A stretch of DNA of 64,000 nucleotides from Calamus simplicifolius (GCA_900491605.1 UESW01000102.1:30590-94589); one strand, 5' to 3'; shown: positions 35,240-47,850, counted from the first letter of the stretch. The notes: generated by a model from the sequence alone, not told the origin. Program-made: numbers and translations.

Positions 35240-36570
35240 CTCTGCGCCGACCGGGTCAATCTTTGGGTGTCGAGCTGGAGCCAGTCTTCGGTGCCGAGCT
35301 GGCCTCGGGATTTAGGTGCCGATCGAAGCCGGGCTTTGGTGCCGAGCTGGCCTCGAGCTTTAGGTGCTGATCGGAGCCGGGCTTTGGGTGCCGACCGGAG
35401 CTGGGCTTTAGTGTCGAGCTAGCCTCAGGATTTAGGTGCCGATCGAAGCCAGGCTTTGGTGCTGAACTGGCCTTGAGCTTTATGTGCGAAACAGAGCCGA
35501 GCTTTGGTGTCGAGCTAGGATCGGGCTTTGGGTGCCGATCGAAGCCAGGCTTTGGTGCCAGCTCGGGCTTTAGGTACTGACCAAGCCGGGCTTTGGTGCC
35601 GAGCTGGCCTCGGGCTTTAGGTGCCGACCGGAATTGAGCTTTGGTGCCAAGCTGGCCTCGGGCTTTGGTGCCGAGTTGGCCTCATGCTTTAAGTGCCGAC
35701 CGGAGCTGGGCTTTGGGTGCCACCAGAGCCGGGCTTTGGTGCCAAGCTGGCCTCGGGCTTTAGGTGCTGACTGGAGCCGAGCTTTGGTGCCGAGCTGGCC
35801 TCGGGCTTTAGATGCCGACCGAGCCGAGCTTTGGTGCCGAGCTGGCCTCGGGCTTTGGGTGTTGACTAGAGCCGGGCTTTGGTGCTGAGCTGGCCTCGGG
35901 CTTTAGGTGCCAACCAGAATCGGGCTTTAGGTGCCGACCAGAACTGGGCTTTGGTGCCGAGCTGGCCTCGGGCTTTAGGTGCCGACTGGAGCTGGGCTTT
36001 GGGTGCCGATCGAGTTGGGCTTTGGTGCTGTGCTAGCCTCGGGCTTAGGTGCCGACCGGAGCTGGGCTTTGGTGCCGAGCTGGCCTCGGGCATTGGGTGC
36101 TGACCGAAGCCAGGTTTTGGTACTGAGCTGGTCTCAGGCTTTAGGGCCGACTAGAGCCGAGCTTTAGTGCTGAGCTGGCCTCGGGCTTTGGGTGCTGGCC
36201 AGAGCGGGCTTTGGTGCTGAGCTAGCCTTGAGCTTTAGGTGCCGACTAAGCTGGACTTTGGTGCCGAGCTGGCCTCGGGCTTTAGGTGCCGACCGAAGCC
36301 GGGCTTTGGTGCCGAGCTGGCCTCGGGCTTTGGTGCCGAGCTGGCCTCGAGCTTTGGGTGCCGATCGGAGTCGGGCTTTGGGTGCCGACCGAAGCCGGAC
36401 TTTGGTGCCGAGTTGGCCTCAGGCTTTAGGTGCCGACTAGAGCCGGGCTTTGGTGCCAAGCTAGCCCCGGCTTTTAGTGCTGACTGGAGTCGGGCTTTGG
36501 GTGCCGATCGGAGCCGGGCTTTGGTGCCGAGCTAGCCTTGGGCTTTTAGTGTCGACTGGAGTCGGGCTTT
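35240..36570. repeat. Minisatellite of about 48-bp units in Tat element
   Basis: Roughly 27 imperfect units built from CTGGCCTCGGGCTTTAGG, TGCCGACCGGAGC and CGGGCTTTGGTGCCGAG, with half-unit variants. Because the unit length is a multiple of three it stays open on both strands (ELASGFRCRPKPGFGA-type repeats), but there is no sign of a real product. It lies between pol and the antisense gene. Confidence 0.9.
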
Positions 36571-36710
36571 GGCTAAAAGGATGAGATACTTGAACATATC
36601 TTTATTAGCCAAGAAGATGAGGTATTCAAACCTAAAAGAATAAAATACTCAAATTCATAATCAAACGTTCGTGTACATTACTGGTAGTACCGACGGAAAT
36701 TATCAGAATT

Positions 36711-39600
36711 TCAGGGGGGGAGAGGCTTCCCATCGAGTCCCTCGATTCGGTATGCTCCGTGGTGGAGGGCCTCGGTGACCCAGTAAGGTCCTTCCCACTT
36801 CGATGATAGCTTGCTTTCTTCTGTTGGCCTCGAGATCTCGGTCCGCATGAGAACCAAGTCCACTGGGAGGAATGTCTTAGGGTGGATGCGAGCGTTATAG
36901 TATTGGTGGCTCTCTGGCGATAGGCAGCCATCCTGAGTCATGCTCGATCACATTCCTCCTCAACAAGGTTGAGGTTGGCTTGCAGCTGGCTCGGGTTATC
37001 CTCCTCATCATATGACTCCACCCGAGGAATTGGGCCAATCTCTACGGGGATGACAGCCTCGGACCCGAATACAAGGCTGAAGGAGGTCTCTCCGGTGGAA
37101 GCCCATGGCATTATGTGATAGGCCCATAATACGTTGGGGAGCTCCCTCATCCATCTTCCTTTGAAGTCATCCAGCTACATTTGAGCCCTTGGAGGATGGT
37201 GCGGTTTGTCACCTCGGCTGCCCTATTTGTTTGGGGATGGCCGACAGAGGTAAACCGCTGGCGGATGCTCAGCTCAGTGCAGAATCCTCTGAAGGGGGCG
37301 TTGTCGAATTGCCGGCTGTTGTTGGAGATGAGGGTGTGGGGCAACCCGAATCGACAGATAATGACTTCCAGAAAAAGAATCTTACCTTGCTCTTGGTTAT
37401 CTTTGCTAGTGTCTCAGCCTCCACCCACTTAGTGAAGTGGTCGATGACAATGAGTAAGAACCTCCGCTGACCAGAAGTCGGGGGAATGGTCCCAGGATGT
37501 CCATTCCCCACTGGACGAAGGGCCACAGAGCTGCCAGGGGGCTTAGCTGAGAGGTTGGCTGCCGTTGGATGTTGACATGTCGCTAGCAACTGTTGCACCT
37601 CCGAACCAGCTCGATGGCATCCTCCTTCACTGTGAGCCAGTAGTACCCCTAGCGCAGAGCTTTGTATGCCAGCGCTCTGCCCCCTTGATGGCTTTCACAA
37701 TGCTTTAGTGGATCTCGCAGAGGACGTAGTCGACATCCACAGGACAGACACACTTAAGAATTGGGTATGAGAAGGACCTTCGGTATAGTGTTCATCCAGT
37801 GTCAGGAACTTGGGAGCTCGCCACTTAAGTAGTTTGGCCTATGCAGGGTCCTTGGGGAGGATGTCGTTGGTAGGTCCTAGACGTAAGCATCCATCCAGGT
37901 AGGCTCTTGGCCAACTGGTAGGGCTTCCTCGATGGCCTCGATGCTTGGGGCCTCTAGGTACTCCACATCGTCCTCTTTAGGGCTCTGTCGGCCGAGGTGG
38001 CCAGATGGGATAATGCATCGGCTCTGGCATTCTCATCCCTGGGTATATAGCTGACAATAAAATGAGTAAAAAATGAGGTCTATGATTGGACCTTACTTAG
38101 ATATCGGGACATAATAGGATCTCGGGCCTCAAACTCCCTGAGATTTGTCCGAAGACGAGCTATGAGTTAGTGAAGGCATTGAGGTGTTTCACTCCAAGCT
38201 CTTTGGCTAGCTTCATCCCTGCCAGTAAAGCTTCGTATTCTGCTTGATTGTTGGTGGTAGGAAAGAGGAAACGAAGGGCGTACTCCATCGTCTCTCCCTC
38301 TGGACTTGCTAGGATGATATTGGCTCCACTCCCCTGGGAATTCAATGCACCGTCTACGTGGAGGATCTAGTCTTCTCTCCCCCTTGGTCGCAATGCTTGC
38401 GGGCGCTGATTGGGCTCCTTTGATTGTTCCTCGGCCCAAGTGCACTCGACCAAGAAGTCAGCTAATACCTGGGACTTCATGGCCGACCTTGGCCGAAATG
38501 ACAGGTCAAATTCTCCAGCTTGATGGTCTACTTCGCTAGCCGGCTAGAGGTGTCAGGATGAGACAAGATCACTCTGAGCAGCTGGTCCATAAGCACTACG
38601 ATCGGGTGGGCTTGGAATTAGGGCCTGAAACGCTGAGCAGAGACGATCAAGGTAAAAATAATCTTTTCAGTTTTAGAATACCTGGTCTCCGCGTCATGAA
38701 GCACATTGCCGGTGTAATAAACCAGCCTCGGTATCCCGTCGATGTCCATGCGGATGAGTACGGAGCTGACCACCTCGGGGGAAGCCGCGAGGTAGAGGAA
38801 GAGCTCCTCTCCCCTACGCGGCTTGGATAGCAATGATGGAGTAGACAAGAACTCTTTCAGCTCTTCGAAGGCTTTCTGGCACTTCTTTGTCCACTCGAAA
38901 CTATTGACCTTACACAGGGCTTTGAAGAAAGGCATGCATCTCTCGCTAACTTGGATAGGAAACGACTCAGAGCTGCCACTCTCCCGATCAGACGTTGCAC
39001 CTCCTTCTTGTTGGCCAAGGGCCTCATATTGAGGATGGCTTGGATCTTGTTGGGGTTCGCCTCGATCCCCCGCTGGGTCACCATGAACCCCAAAAACTTG
39101 CCCGTTGTAACCCCAAAAGCGCACTTGCATGGGTTCAGCCTCATCTGGAATTGGCGGAGATTGCCAAAGGTCTCCGCTAGGTCAGCAACATGGTCGCTAG
39201 CGTGGGTGCTTTTGGTCAGCATGTCATCTACGTACACCTCCATGTTGCGCCCGATCTGGTCCTCGAAGACCTTGTTCATCAGCCTTTGGTATGTGGCCCC
39301 TGCATTCTTTAGTTCGAAGGTAATTATCTTGTAGCAGTAGACACCCTTCTTAGTCACAAATGACGTAGCTTCCTCGTCCGTCGGGTCCATTCTAATCTGG
39401 TTGTATCCGGAGAAGTCATCCATGAAGCTGAGGGTCTCATGACCGGACATGACATCCACCAGCTGGTCGATCCTAGGTAGTGGGAAGCTATCTTAGGGCA
39501 TGCCTTGTTGAGGTCAGTGAAGCCAACACACATCCTCCAGCTCCTACTGGCCTTACGGACCATCACCACGTTGGCTAGTCAATCTGAATAATGCACCTCC
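36711..39600 (-). pseudogene. Tat pol (RT-RNase H-aRNase H-integrase), degenerate
   Basis: RT from about 39570: VGFTDLNKACP, then FMDDFSGYNQI, FELKNAGATYQRLMNKVF and YVDDM near 39230. RNase H follows to about 38618 (AFEELKEFL, YSKTEKIIF). The second, archaeal-type RNase H (38160-38370) has LHVDGALN and NNQAEYEALLAGMKLAKELG. Integrase runs from about 37700 to 36711: FLLIVIDHFTKWVEA, then LISNNSRQFD near 37330, where the usual catalytic Asp is Asn, then HPQTNRAAEVTNR, and a C-terminal domain ending SSKWEGPYWVTEAL. Several stops and frame changes, including a stop just before the LHVDG motif, make it inactive. Confidence 0.88.
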
Positions 39601-40178
39601 GGAATGTGGCCGGCAGCAATTAGCTTCTAGACCTCCTCGTCAATGGCCTTATGTCGCTCGAAGGCAAAACTCCTCTTCTTCTGTCGAATTGGCCGGCATC
39701 TAGGATTGATGTTGAGTTTGTGAGTGATTACCTCCATCGGTATGCCTAGCATGTCAGATGCTGATCAGGCGAAGACGTTCGAGTTGGCCCACAGAAGGCG
39801 AGAAGTTGGTCTTGCGCCTCCTGGGGAGAAGAGCCCCGACCTGGACCGTCCCTGCCTGATCCTCCCCCAATGGGAAGGTCAACAAATGCTTGGCTGGCTC
39901 CCCCCTCCTCTTTGAATCTCTAGGATCAAGTGACTCAGGCACCGATTGAGCCATCACCCACTAGAGACTAGGAGCTGTATGATAGCATAGCGGCATTGGG
40001 TTCTGCTCCTCGCACATCTCCCCGATTCCCTTACTAGTGGGAAATCTCACCAGCAACCTCTTGGTGGAGATGATGGCGTCTAGGAGGTTCAGACCGGGTC
40101 TTCCGAGGATGGCGTTGTAGGCCAAGGGAACTCAAACGACCAGAAAATTCATGAAGACCGTGCTTTGGCACCGTAGTG

Positions 40179-40775
40179 TCACAACTGTGACCGGGAGAGT
40201 GATTTCTCCCTCAACCTCATAGAATCTCCAATGAAGCCCATTAGGGGCGTGGTCACAGGTCGAAGGGAACTGGAGGACAAGTTCATCCGAACAAAAGCAA
40301 CGTAACTAAGAACATCGACCGAACTTTCACTGTCAACCAAAATTCTCTTTATAGGATGTTTTGCAATCGTCATAGACATGATGATGCTATCATCATTATT
40401 ATTAAATATCCCCTCTAGGTCCTTTTTAGAAAAGGAAATTACAGAGTCTAATCCCTCATTCTCCCGTGGCCTCTTGGAAGTACCACCCACCCCCCAGGAA
40501 ATCAATGCCATGGTCTTCTCAGTCAGGGCATTATCGATGTTGACTTGGGGAGGTGGGGGTGCCGACGGGCTTGGCGTAGTCAGATACCCTCTCTGGAAGA
40601 ATTTCCTCAGATGGCCATGCTGGATGAGATCCTCAATCGCCTTCTTCAGCTGGCGACAGTCTTTTGTGTCGTAGCCATGGTCCCGATGGAAATGACAGTA
40701 GAAATTTTTGTTGCAGGGGGCCTCTGGCTTCAGGGGAGGAGGGCGCTGAAGATATGACTCGCCCTTAGTTTCCAT
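40179..40775 (-). pseudogene. Tat gag C-terminus and protease
   Basis: Starts PPPLKPEAPCNKNFYC and holds the Tat gag zinc-like motif CHFHRDHGYDTKDCRQLKK with LIQHGHLRKFF, a spacer with PPPPQVN, and the aspartic protease RILVDSESSVDVLS. The consensus protease box is DSGSS, so the active-site Gly is replaced by Glu. Open for nearly 200 codons. Confidence 0.8.
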
Positions 40776-40789
40776 CAGGATATGGGATA

Positions 40790-42040
40790 TTAGGGCCAGT
40801 AGGGGGTAAAGGGTCCCTCCCTGGGGGCAAGGGTCTGCGGTCGATTATCTGGCCAACAAGGAGGCTCAGACCTCCTGGGATGAGCCTCAGCGGGCTTTGG
40901 GCGAGCCTGCTTCTTGCTAGAACCTCTGCCTACCTCGCGCCGAGAAGAGTCGGCCTCATCAGCATGGATATACTTCTGTGCCCGGCTCAACAACTCAGCG
41001 TAGGAACTGTGGGGCTTCTTTTTGAGAGAGTAGGTAAAGCGGGAAGGGCGAGCCCTCGCTTCAAGATCAGAGTGGCCACAGAGTCCTCAAGGTTGTAGAC
41101 TTTAAGAGCAGCCTCCTTGAAATGGGCCACGAAGTCCCTCAACAACTCACCGCTCCTCTACTGAATGGCAAACAAGCTGTTGGCCACCCATGGGATCTTC
41201 TGGCATCCATTGAAGTGTGCTAGGAAGGCCCTCTCCAACTGGCGGAAGGAGTTGATGCTGCGTGGTGACCCAAGCATGTGTAGCTTTTCGAAGGATGACA
41301 GGGAAGGTGATGTAGTCACCCCCTGAACTGTATGTTGTAGTTCTCCAGATGGTCCAGGGGGTCGGTGGTGTTGTCGTATGGGTCCAGTTGAGGGAGGCAG
41401 AACTGGCTTGAAATTGGTTCCTCCATGATACGACGGGACAGCGGAGGGTGAATGTCAGAGTCTGCCTCCAGTGGGTTCATGATTCTGTGGCTGAGCTCCT
41501 TTAGCCGCTGATTGTACTCATCTAGCCGTCGCTCAGCTCGACGAGCGATCCGACCGTCGAAAGACCCCTCCCTTGAAGACTCCGAGGATGGGGAGGGGTG
41601 GCACCGGTGGGGATGTGCGCGCTAGGTCTCCTTCCCATGCCACCACTTGGGAGAAGCGCTAGCATGGCGAGAAGGAGACTGAAACCTCTTGGAGGCCTCC
41701 CGACGGTGATGCCTAGGAGAGGTGCAAATGCGGCGAGTCTCCTGGTGAGGGGATCTCCCGCAAGTGGAGTGTTGACTAGGTTGAACCATTCCCACGCCTG
41801 ACGAGAATGGCCTTGGGTGTTGTTGCGCAATCGCCGGCTGTGGGTGCACAACCGCTGATTATTGTTGTAGCTCCTGGACCACTGCCACAAGCAATTGGAC
41901 TTGCGTGGTAAGGGTGGCGATCTGATCATCATAAGGTGGTGGAGAAGGCGGAGTAGGAGGTTATACTTCGGCTGCTCAACCACTTGGTGACGCCTCCCAG
42001 CATAGTTGGCGAAAATCTTCTGGGCACGCGTCACCACCAT
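40790..42040 (-). pseudogene. Tat gag N-terminal part (frameshifted)
   Basis: ATG at 42040 follows the LTR and primer-binding site (the minus strand reads TTGGCACGCCAGGTAGGGGG at about 42048-42067). It opens MVVTRAQKIFANYAG with a Gln/Asn-rich stretch. The gag core around 41330-41470 reads RRIMEEPISSQF, LDPYDNTTDPLDHLENY and then meets a stop. The distal part (40790-41000) has LSRAQKYIHADEAD. Several frame breaks. Confidence 0.75.
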
Positions 42041-42071
42041 CTTCTTTACCCCCCTACCTGGCGTGCCAATC

Positions 42072-42941
42072 TATTGTCACCAAATCACGTTCCTCGAACG
42101 CCGAGTAACGGGAAGGATCTGGAGGGTCACAAGGATGGCTGGGGAATCTTCCAATGCCTCCTCCTTGACAAGATTCCTGCAAGAAAGTCCCCAGGGACTG
42201 GGTGCATCGGTGGGGACCCTCCGACGCTCAAGTGAGCAACTTGGGAAACAGTGAAGAAGAAAGAGCTAAAAGAATTAGCTAGAGAAAACTTGGAGTTCGA
42301 GAGATCCCCCTCTCGTTATGAGCAAAGGTTCTTATACCTATCCGGAGGTCTCGTTTACCCGCTTATGGAAATTTGTTTATTCCGAGACGTTATTGTCTGG
42401 TAGTGGACAGGCGGCAAGGCTGACAAGGATAGGTCGCAACAACCACTGAGCACGTCAGAGATGGCCCACCCTACCAGCCTCCTGCCAGATGCAGCGCCAC
42501 AGGTGGTAGGTGGGCCTAGTCATGTTAGGCATGCACCATAACATGTAGTGGCTACGCATAGTTGCAGATGGTTAGTGGGCCATATGGCAGTTGCAGATGG
42601 TTAGTGGGTCATGTGACGATTGCAGTCCGAGGCCGAGGGGACGCTGGAGTCCGAGACCGAGGGAACCTTGGTGTCCGAGGCCGAGAAGACCTTGGAGTCC
42701 GAGGCCGAGGGAGGCTGGAGTCCGAGGCTGAGGGAACCTTGAAGTTTGAGGTCGAGGGGGACCTGAAGTCTGAGGCCGAGGTCGAGGGAGACCTAGAGTC
42801 CGAGGCCGAAAGAACCTGGAGTCCAAGTCCAAGGCCGAGGGGACCCTGGAGTCTAAGGCCGAGGGAGACCTGGAGTCCGAGGCCAAGGTTTCGTCAGTCG
42901 CCGCTTCCACTAGCCCTAACACGGCTTGATTAGCCACATCA
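42072..42941 (-). repeat. 5' LTR of Tat element
   Basis: 870 bp. On the plus strand it reads TATTGTCACCAAATC to AGCCACATCA. It holds the GAGTCCGAGGCCGAG minisatellite at about 42622-42890. Compared with the 3' LTR the differences are mostly transitions, as expected for an old methylated element. Confidence 0.9.
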
Positions 42942-44372
42942 AAGTAATTAGTTGTGTAGAATCCGTTTTGGTTGATCAATTTATCTAATTCATTTATATT
43001 ACTGATTAAAAGTTTATACAGTTCAAAATGAATACATTGGCATTTAATCTTTTTATTATCAATTAATAGATTAAATGGATCGAATAAAATTATTTATTTA
43101 TTAAATAAGTTAGCTTTAGTTTTAAAATTTAAATATGACTAATAAAAATATTAGATTCAGATTGATAATTTTTTTATTACCAATCTACATTATATCTGAT
43201 TTGACCAATTTATGATTGCCACATGTTCCCCAAAATGCATGAAAATAAATTTATATAAAAACAATATATATTTTTAAAAAACAACATAAATTATAAGTGG
43301 AATGATTTTTTAATTACTAGACAAATTTGATTCAAATATCTTTCTATGAAAAAACATTGATAGATAAGATTTTTTTATATAACAAAATAATTTTATGTTT
43401 TAATAAATAGAAGAATTTTCTATTTACGTCGACACAATTGATACATTTTTGATTTAATATTGAAGCTCTGTGATCCCTGGGAATAAGCCATTGGATTCTT
43501 TTTAGTTGGGTGTTGAAGCAAGTCATTTTTATATTATTTTTAAATCAAGTTTAGATCACATTCACAATAATCAAGAAAAAATGCAGCAATGAAGTTATTA
43601 ATAGAATTTTTTTATCTCTATTGATTCTTAATGACATTGCGTCTCTGATGCTCTTTCAAATTCATAAAATTATATGTGCTATCAATTAAGAACCCCTCCT
43701 AATTATGCAATAGGGAAGTTGTTGATTGGAACTTGGGATTTTATTTAAAATTTTATTGCCAATTGTTGCTATGCAAAAGAGGAGTTATTAAGAATATTTT
43801 AAGAATATTTTAAATTTTATTATCCATTTTTAGTTAACATTAATAGCTATTTATTTTCTAGTCAAATTTCTAAAAAAAAAAAAAGAAAGAAAGAAAAAGA
43901 TTCATAGTCATAGCACAATGAAAAGGAAATAAGATGGAAGGCCAAAGAGGGTACAGAACAAAATTTCTATAATTTTTCAAGGGGTTCTTAATAAGATTCC
44001 TTTTTTCTATAACGATCATCCAAATTCACAAAATCAAACTTTATTATCAGTTAAGAATCTCTTTCAGGATTTTTGTTTAAAATTTTTTTTTTTTCTTTTT
44101 GTTATGCAATAGAAGAGAAATTTTATTGTCAATATTTTATTTTGGTCATGCAAGCAAGGGGTTGTTAATGAGATTTCAAGGTTGTTATTTTAAATTTTAT
44201 TACTAATTTTTATTTAAGAGACGTGTCCACTCAATTTTAGCCCTTGAATAAAATAAAAGAATTTATGATTTTTCTATAATTTTGTTAAAATAATAGTTAT
44301 TTTTTTAAAAAAAAATGGGGACTTTCCTAAGACAACACGTTTCTCTCTCCTATGATAGGGAATGAGATTTGA

Positions 44373-44570
44373 TGTTGTCTATGCTATTTTTAAAATTTGC
44401 TCTTTAATATATTCTGATTCAAATATAAAATATTGTTTAAAAATAATTCATTTGATATTACTAGAGAGAATTGATTCTCTTATCCCTTGTAAGCATGGAT
44501 CCTTAGTTGAAGTAATATTGCAAAATTGAAACGAGCAGCCATAAAAAAAAAAAAAAAGCAAGTGTCCAAA
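44373..44570. repeat. Direct duplication, copy 1
   Basis: TGTTGTCTATGCTATTTTTA to GCAAGTGTCCAAAA. Repeated at 44702-44909 with about 90 percent identity by eye, including GAGAGAATTGATTCTC and the CCCTTGTAAGCATGGATC segment. Confidence 0.85.
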
Positions 44571-44701
44571 ATAATTTATAGAGAAACACAATGTCAAGCC
44601 ATATTATATAATTCATAAAATGTACTATTAGCATTGATAAAATCTCTTAATATAGCAAATTCCGTTATGTTTTTATGTGAATAATATCGTATAATATGAC
44701 C

Positions 44702-44909
44702 TGTTGTCTATGCTATTTTTAAAATTTGCTCTTTAATTAATATATCCTGATTCAAATCTAAAACATTGTTTAAAAATAATTTATTTGATATTACTAGAGA
44801 GAATTGATTCTCTTATCCCTTGTAAGCATGGATCTTTAGTTGAAGTAATATTGTAAAATTGAAACAATTAAGCAGCCGTAAAACAAAAAAAAGGCAAGTG
44901 TCCAAAAGT
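44702..44909. repeat. Direct duplication, copy 2
   Basis: Second copy of the segment at 44373-44570, separated from it by about 130 bp. Confidence 0.85.
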
Positions 44910-46380
44910 ATAAGAGAGGTTTAAAAGGCTGAAAAAATTAAATGAAACTCTTAAACGAGTGGAATTAAAGTATGATTTTCAAAAAAAATACCTTAGCTAA
45001 ACCTCTCTTAACATTAGGGGTTGTTTGGGACTCTATAATTGAAGTTGCACTGCAAGTTAAAGTGTAGTTTATTTCATTTGTTTGGAGTTAAAAAGTTAAA
45101 TTATTTGATGTAACTTAAGTTACACTAGTGAACTTAAAAATCTACGAGTTAACTTATTGATTATAGATCCACTTACAGAGACTTAGAGTCGATGAGAGAG
45201 ATATATAACAGAAATACACCCCATTTATGTCTCCTCTCATCCTGATAATAGATATGAAACACACAGCTATATTCTTTCATATATTTTTCTAGATATGTCT
45301 TTCAATCAAAGGATATTTCTCCTCTTCTCCTCCCCACATTTTATTTATCATCGATTTTAGGATTTGAGGCAATGCATATGGCGCAAGATGAAAATTATGG
45401 ATTATATCCAAATAAGGTATTTTGAGTACATCAAGCATTTATGTTATTTTTATATTTATTTTCATGCTTTCCTCCCTGCCCCTTCTCTCTCTCTAATCAT
45501 GAAAGTTTTGACTATACAATTTTCTATTGCTACATTTACGTTTAATCATGGAACTTTTTAAAAAAAAAAAACTAAAAAGTTTAGGAATTACGAATTAAAC
45601 ATTTTGTATTATGAAATTCATAATAGTTAGATAAGGAATCATATTAAAATCATATAAGTAAATCAATATAATCGACTAAAGAAATATTATTTTAAAAAAA
45701 TAAGGATTGAAGATAAATTCATCCTTTATTTATAAGGGGGCTACATCTTTTATTGTTATATCTAAACAAACAGTTTCATCAACTTACAATATTTATACCT
45801 ACAATCTTTCAAATAGAGCTCTGCCATGTAATGAAACCATTCTTTCTGCACCAACAAACCGACTTGAGAGTACTGGTTAGTTTATGGCATGCAACGAGAA
45901 CGTCGCATTATAAAAAAAAAATATCTTAATTTAGTTATACATTAAATAAAAAAGAAATGTGTTATATGCTTATAACTCAAGTTCACTTGCTATTCATTAA
46001 CTTCCGTTTCATTTTTTGAGCATGTGATTTTAATATGTTAACAAAGTTAGTTTGACTAGTAGATAGACTTAGGACGTTACAAATCCTAAGGTTACTCACC
46101 ATGCTGGAATCTTGCTTTCATGTCCTCGTAGACCTCAAGTATGGTTTCAAGCTAGTATTCAACATGTCAACCTTATTATAATTTGATCCTGATGGAATAA
46201 GCATTGCATGGAGTGCATAAAGCTCAATTTCAAACTTACATAGTTAGGGAAAATAAAGAAAGTGGTCAACAAACGTTACCGCAAAATGAATGCGTTTCCT
46301 TCCATAATTATTAAAATTTTACAACATAAAGATGGAATTTTGCAAGAAAAATATTCTTTATTTTCACATCTACTAAAAGT

Positions 46381-46383
<3 letters not shown>

Positions 46384-46461
<78 letters not shown>
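46384..46461. repeat. (TA)n microsatellite
   Basis: About 39 perfect TA units. Confidence 0.95.
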
Positions 46462-46464
<3 letters not shown>

Positions 46465-47594
46465 GTAAAAATTTTATAGAAAAATAATATTTCTTCTCCA
46501 TGACTATATATGTGTGTGTGTATGCTTGAGTGCTAATTTCATTTAAAAACAAACTAAGATAAAGAGTTTTAAATTTTAGAATTTTTAACCATTGATTTGA
46601 CTTAAAATTTAAAAAGATTTTTTTAAAAAAACTTAGAAATAATTTCAAATAAAATTTTATATATTTAGCTATTATTCAATAAAATAATATGAAATATATA
46701 ATTTTTATAATCATATAGGCAGCGATTTGATTTATTTTAAAAAATAAGACAAAATAAAAGTTTAAAATTCAATTTTTTTTGAAATGATTGGATTTAAATT
46801 TTAAAAATAAAAATGAAAGAAAATTTTAAAAATTTAGAAATTCTTCATAGGCAAATTTTATAGATTGATCTATTAATCTATAAAATAATATGAAATATAT
46901 AATTTTTATAATTGCATGGTGCTGATTTGATTTGAATTTAAAAAATAAAATAAAAGTTTTAAAATTAGAATTATTTTTAATTACTTGAATTAAATTATAT
47001 ATTTCAGCTAAGATTTTATGAGTTTTGGTACTTGTTGACTTAATATTGATTTTAATGAATATAAAATAATTAAGTATGGTACTAATGATATTATTGTTGA
47101 GACTAAGTGATTTCTGGTAATCCATCATGAAAGAAAGTATTTGCTTCAAATTAAGGTAAATTTCAAATCAAATGAAAGTTTGTGAATATGTTAATTTATT
47201 TTTAAAAGAGCTTGTGATGTAATATGATTTTTTCATAAGACTTGGATGTCATGATTATTTAATAGATTTCATGTGAACTATCTTTGAATGAACTTCTTGC
47301 CAAAATAAATTTTTCAAAAAGGACCAAAATTTTATTACTCAATGAATTTCTTATGTTTTGTATGCACTTGTTTTTTAAAATAACCGTGCCATATCTTTGG
47401 ATGATTTTCTTGCCAAAATTAAGTTTTCGAAGGACTTGGGTTGATAATTATTCAACTTAGCTACTTTGCAAAGTTTTTTGTACAAACAGTGTAGCCGGAT
47501 CATTCCCTTGCGTTGCAAATTTTTTTTCCTAACTTCACTTGTGCCATGAACCCATTTCTTTTATTTTTTATGGAGGTTTGACACCCTACTGGGC

Positions 47595-47850
47595 ATCCAT
47601 TACTTAGATTCATGGAGTTAGATGCCCAATTTGGCATCCAACTTTTTGTTAAACACCCAGTTTGGCATCCAACATGAAGCCAGCTTTAGTTAGATGCCCA
47701 ATTGGGAACGTGAGATTGGCTTTTCGTAACTCATCCAACTTTTGAAACTAGGCATCCAACTTTTTGTTGGTTGACCAATCAGCCATCCAAGGCATAAAAG
47801 AGATTTTTATTTGTTCTGTTGGTTGACCAATTAGCCATCCAACAAAAAGT
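47595..47850. repeat. Short-motif array GCATCCAAC/TTGGATGCC in solo LTR
   Basis: Repeated GGCATCCAAC, AGATGCCCAATTTGG and GTTGGTTGACCAATYAGCCA motifs in both orientations, in the part of the LTR equivalent to where the SIRE copy has its GAGTCGACTC array. Confidence 0.75.

Larger units (their letters stand above)
18279..42941 (-). mobile_element. Ty3/Gypsy Tat-lineage retrotransposon carrying nested insertions
   Basis: Minus-strand element with LTRs at 42072-42941 (5') and 18279-19127 plus 32256-32301 (3', split), and target duplication AAGTA (18274-18278 and 42942-42946). The RT lies upstream of the integrase as in Gypsy. A second, archaeal-type RNase H domain (HVDGALNSQGSG, NNQAEYEALLAG) lies between RNase H and integrase, which is typical of Tat. 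Without the 13.1-kb insert the element is about 11.5 kb. It also carries an antisense extra gene and a minisatellite. All sense frames are broken. Confidence 0.9.
42947..47027. other. AT-rich intergenic DNA
   Basis: No gene supported. It contains one dispersed direct duplication (listed separately), poly-A/T runs and a (TA)n microsatellite at 46384-46461. The short open frames here are AT-rich chance frames. Confidence 0.5.

Noticed and set aside
35185..36535. Many overlapping open frames on both strands
   Set aside because: All are the 48-bp minisatellite, whose unit length is a multiple of three; there is no independent coding evidence.
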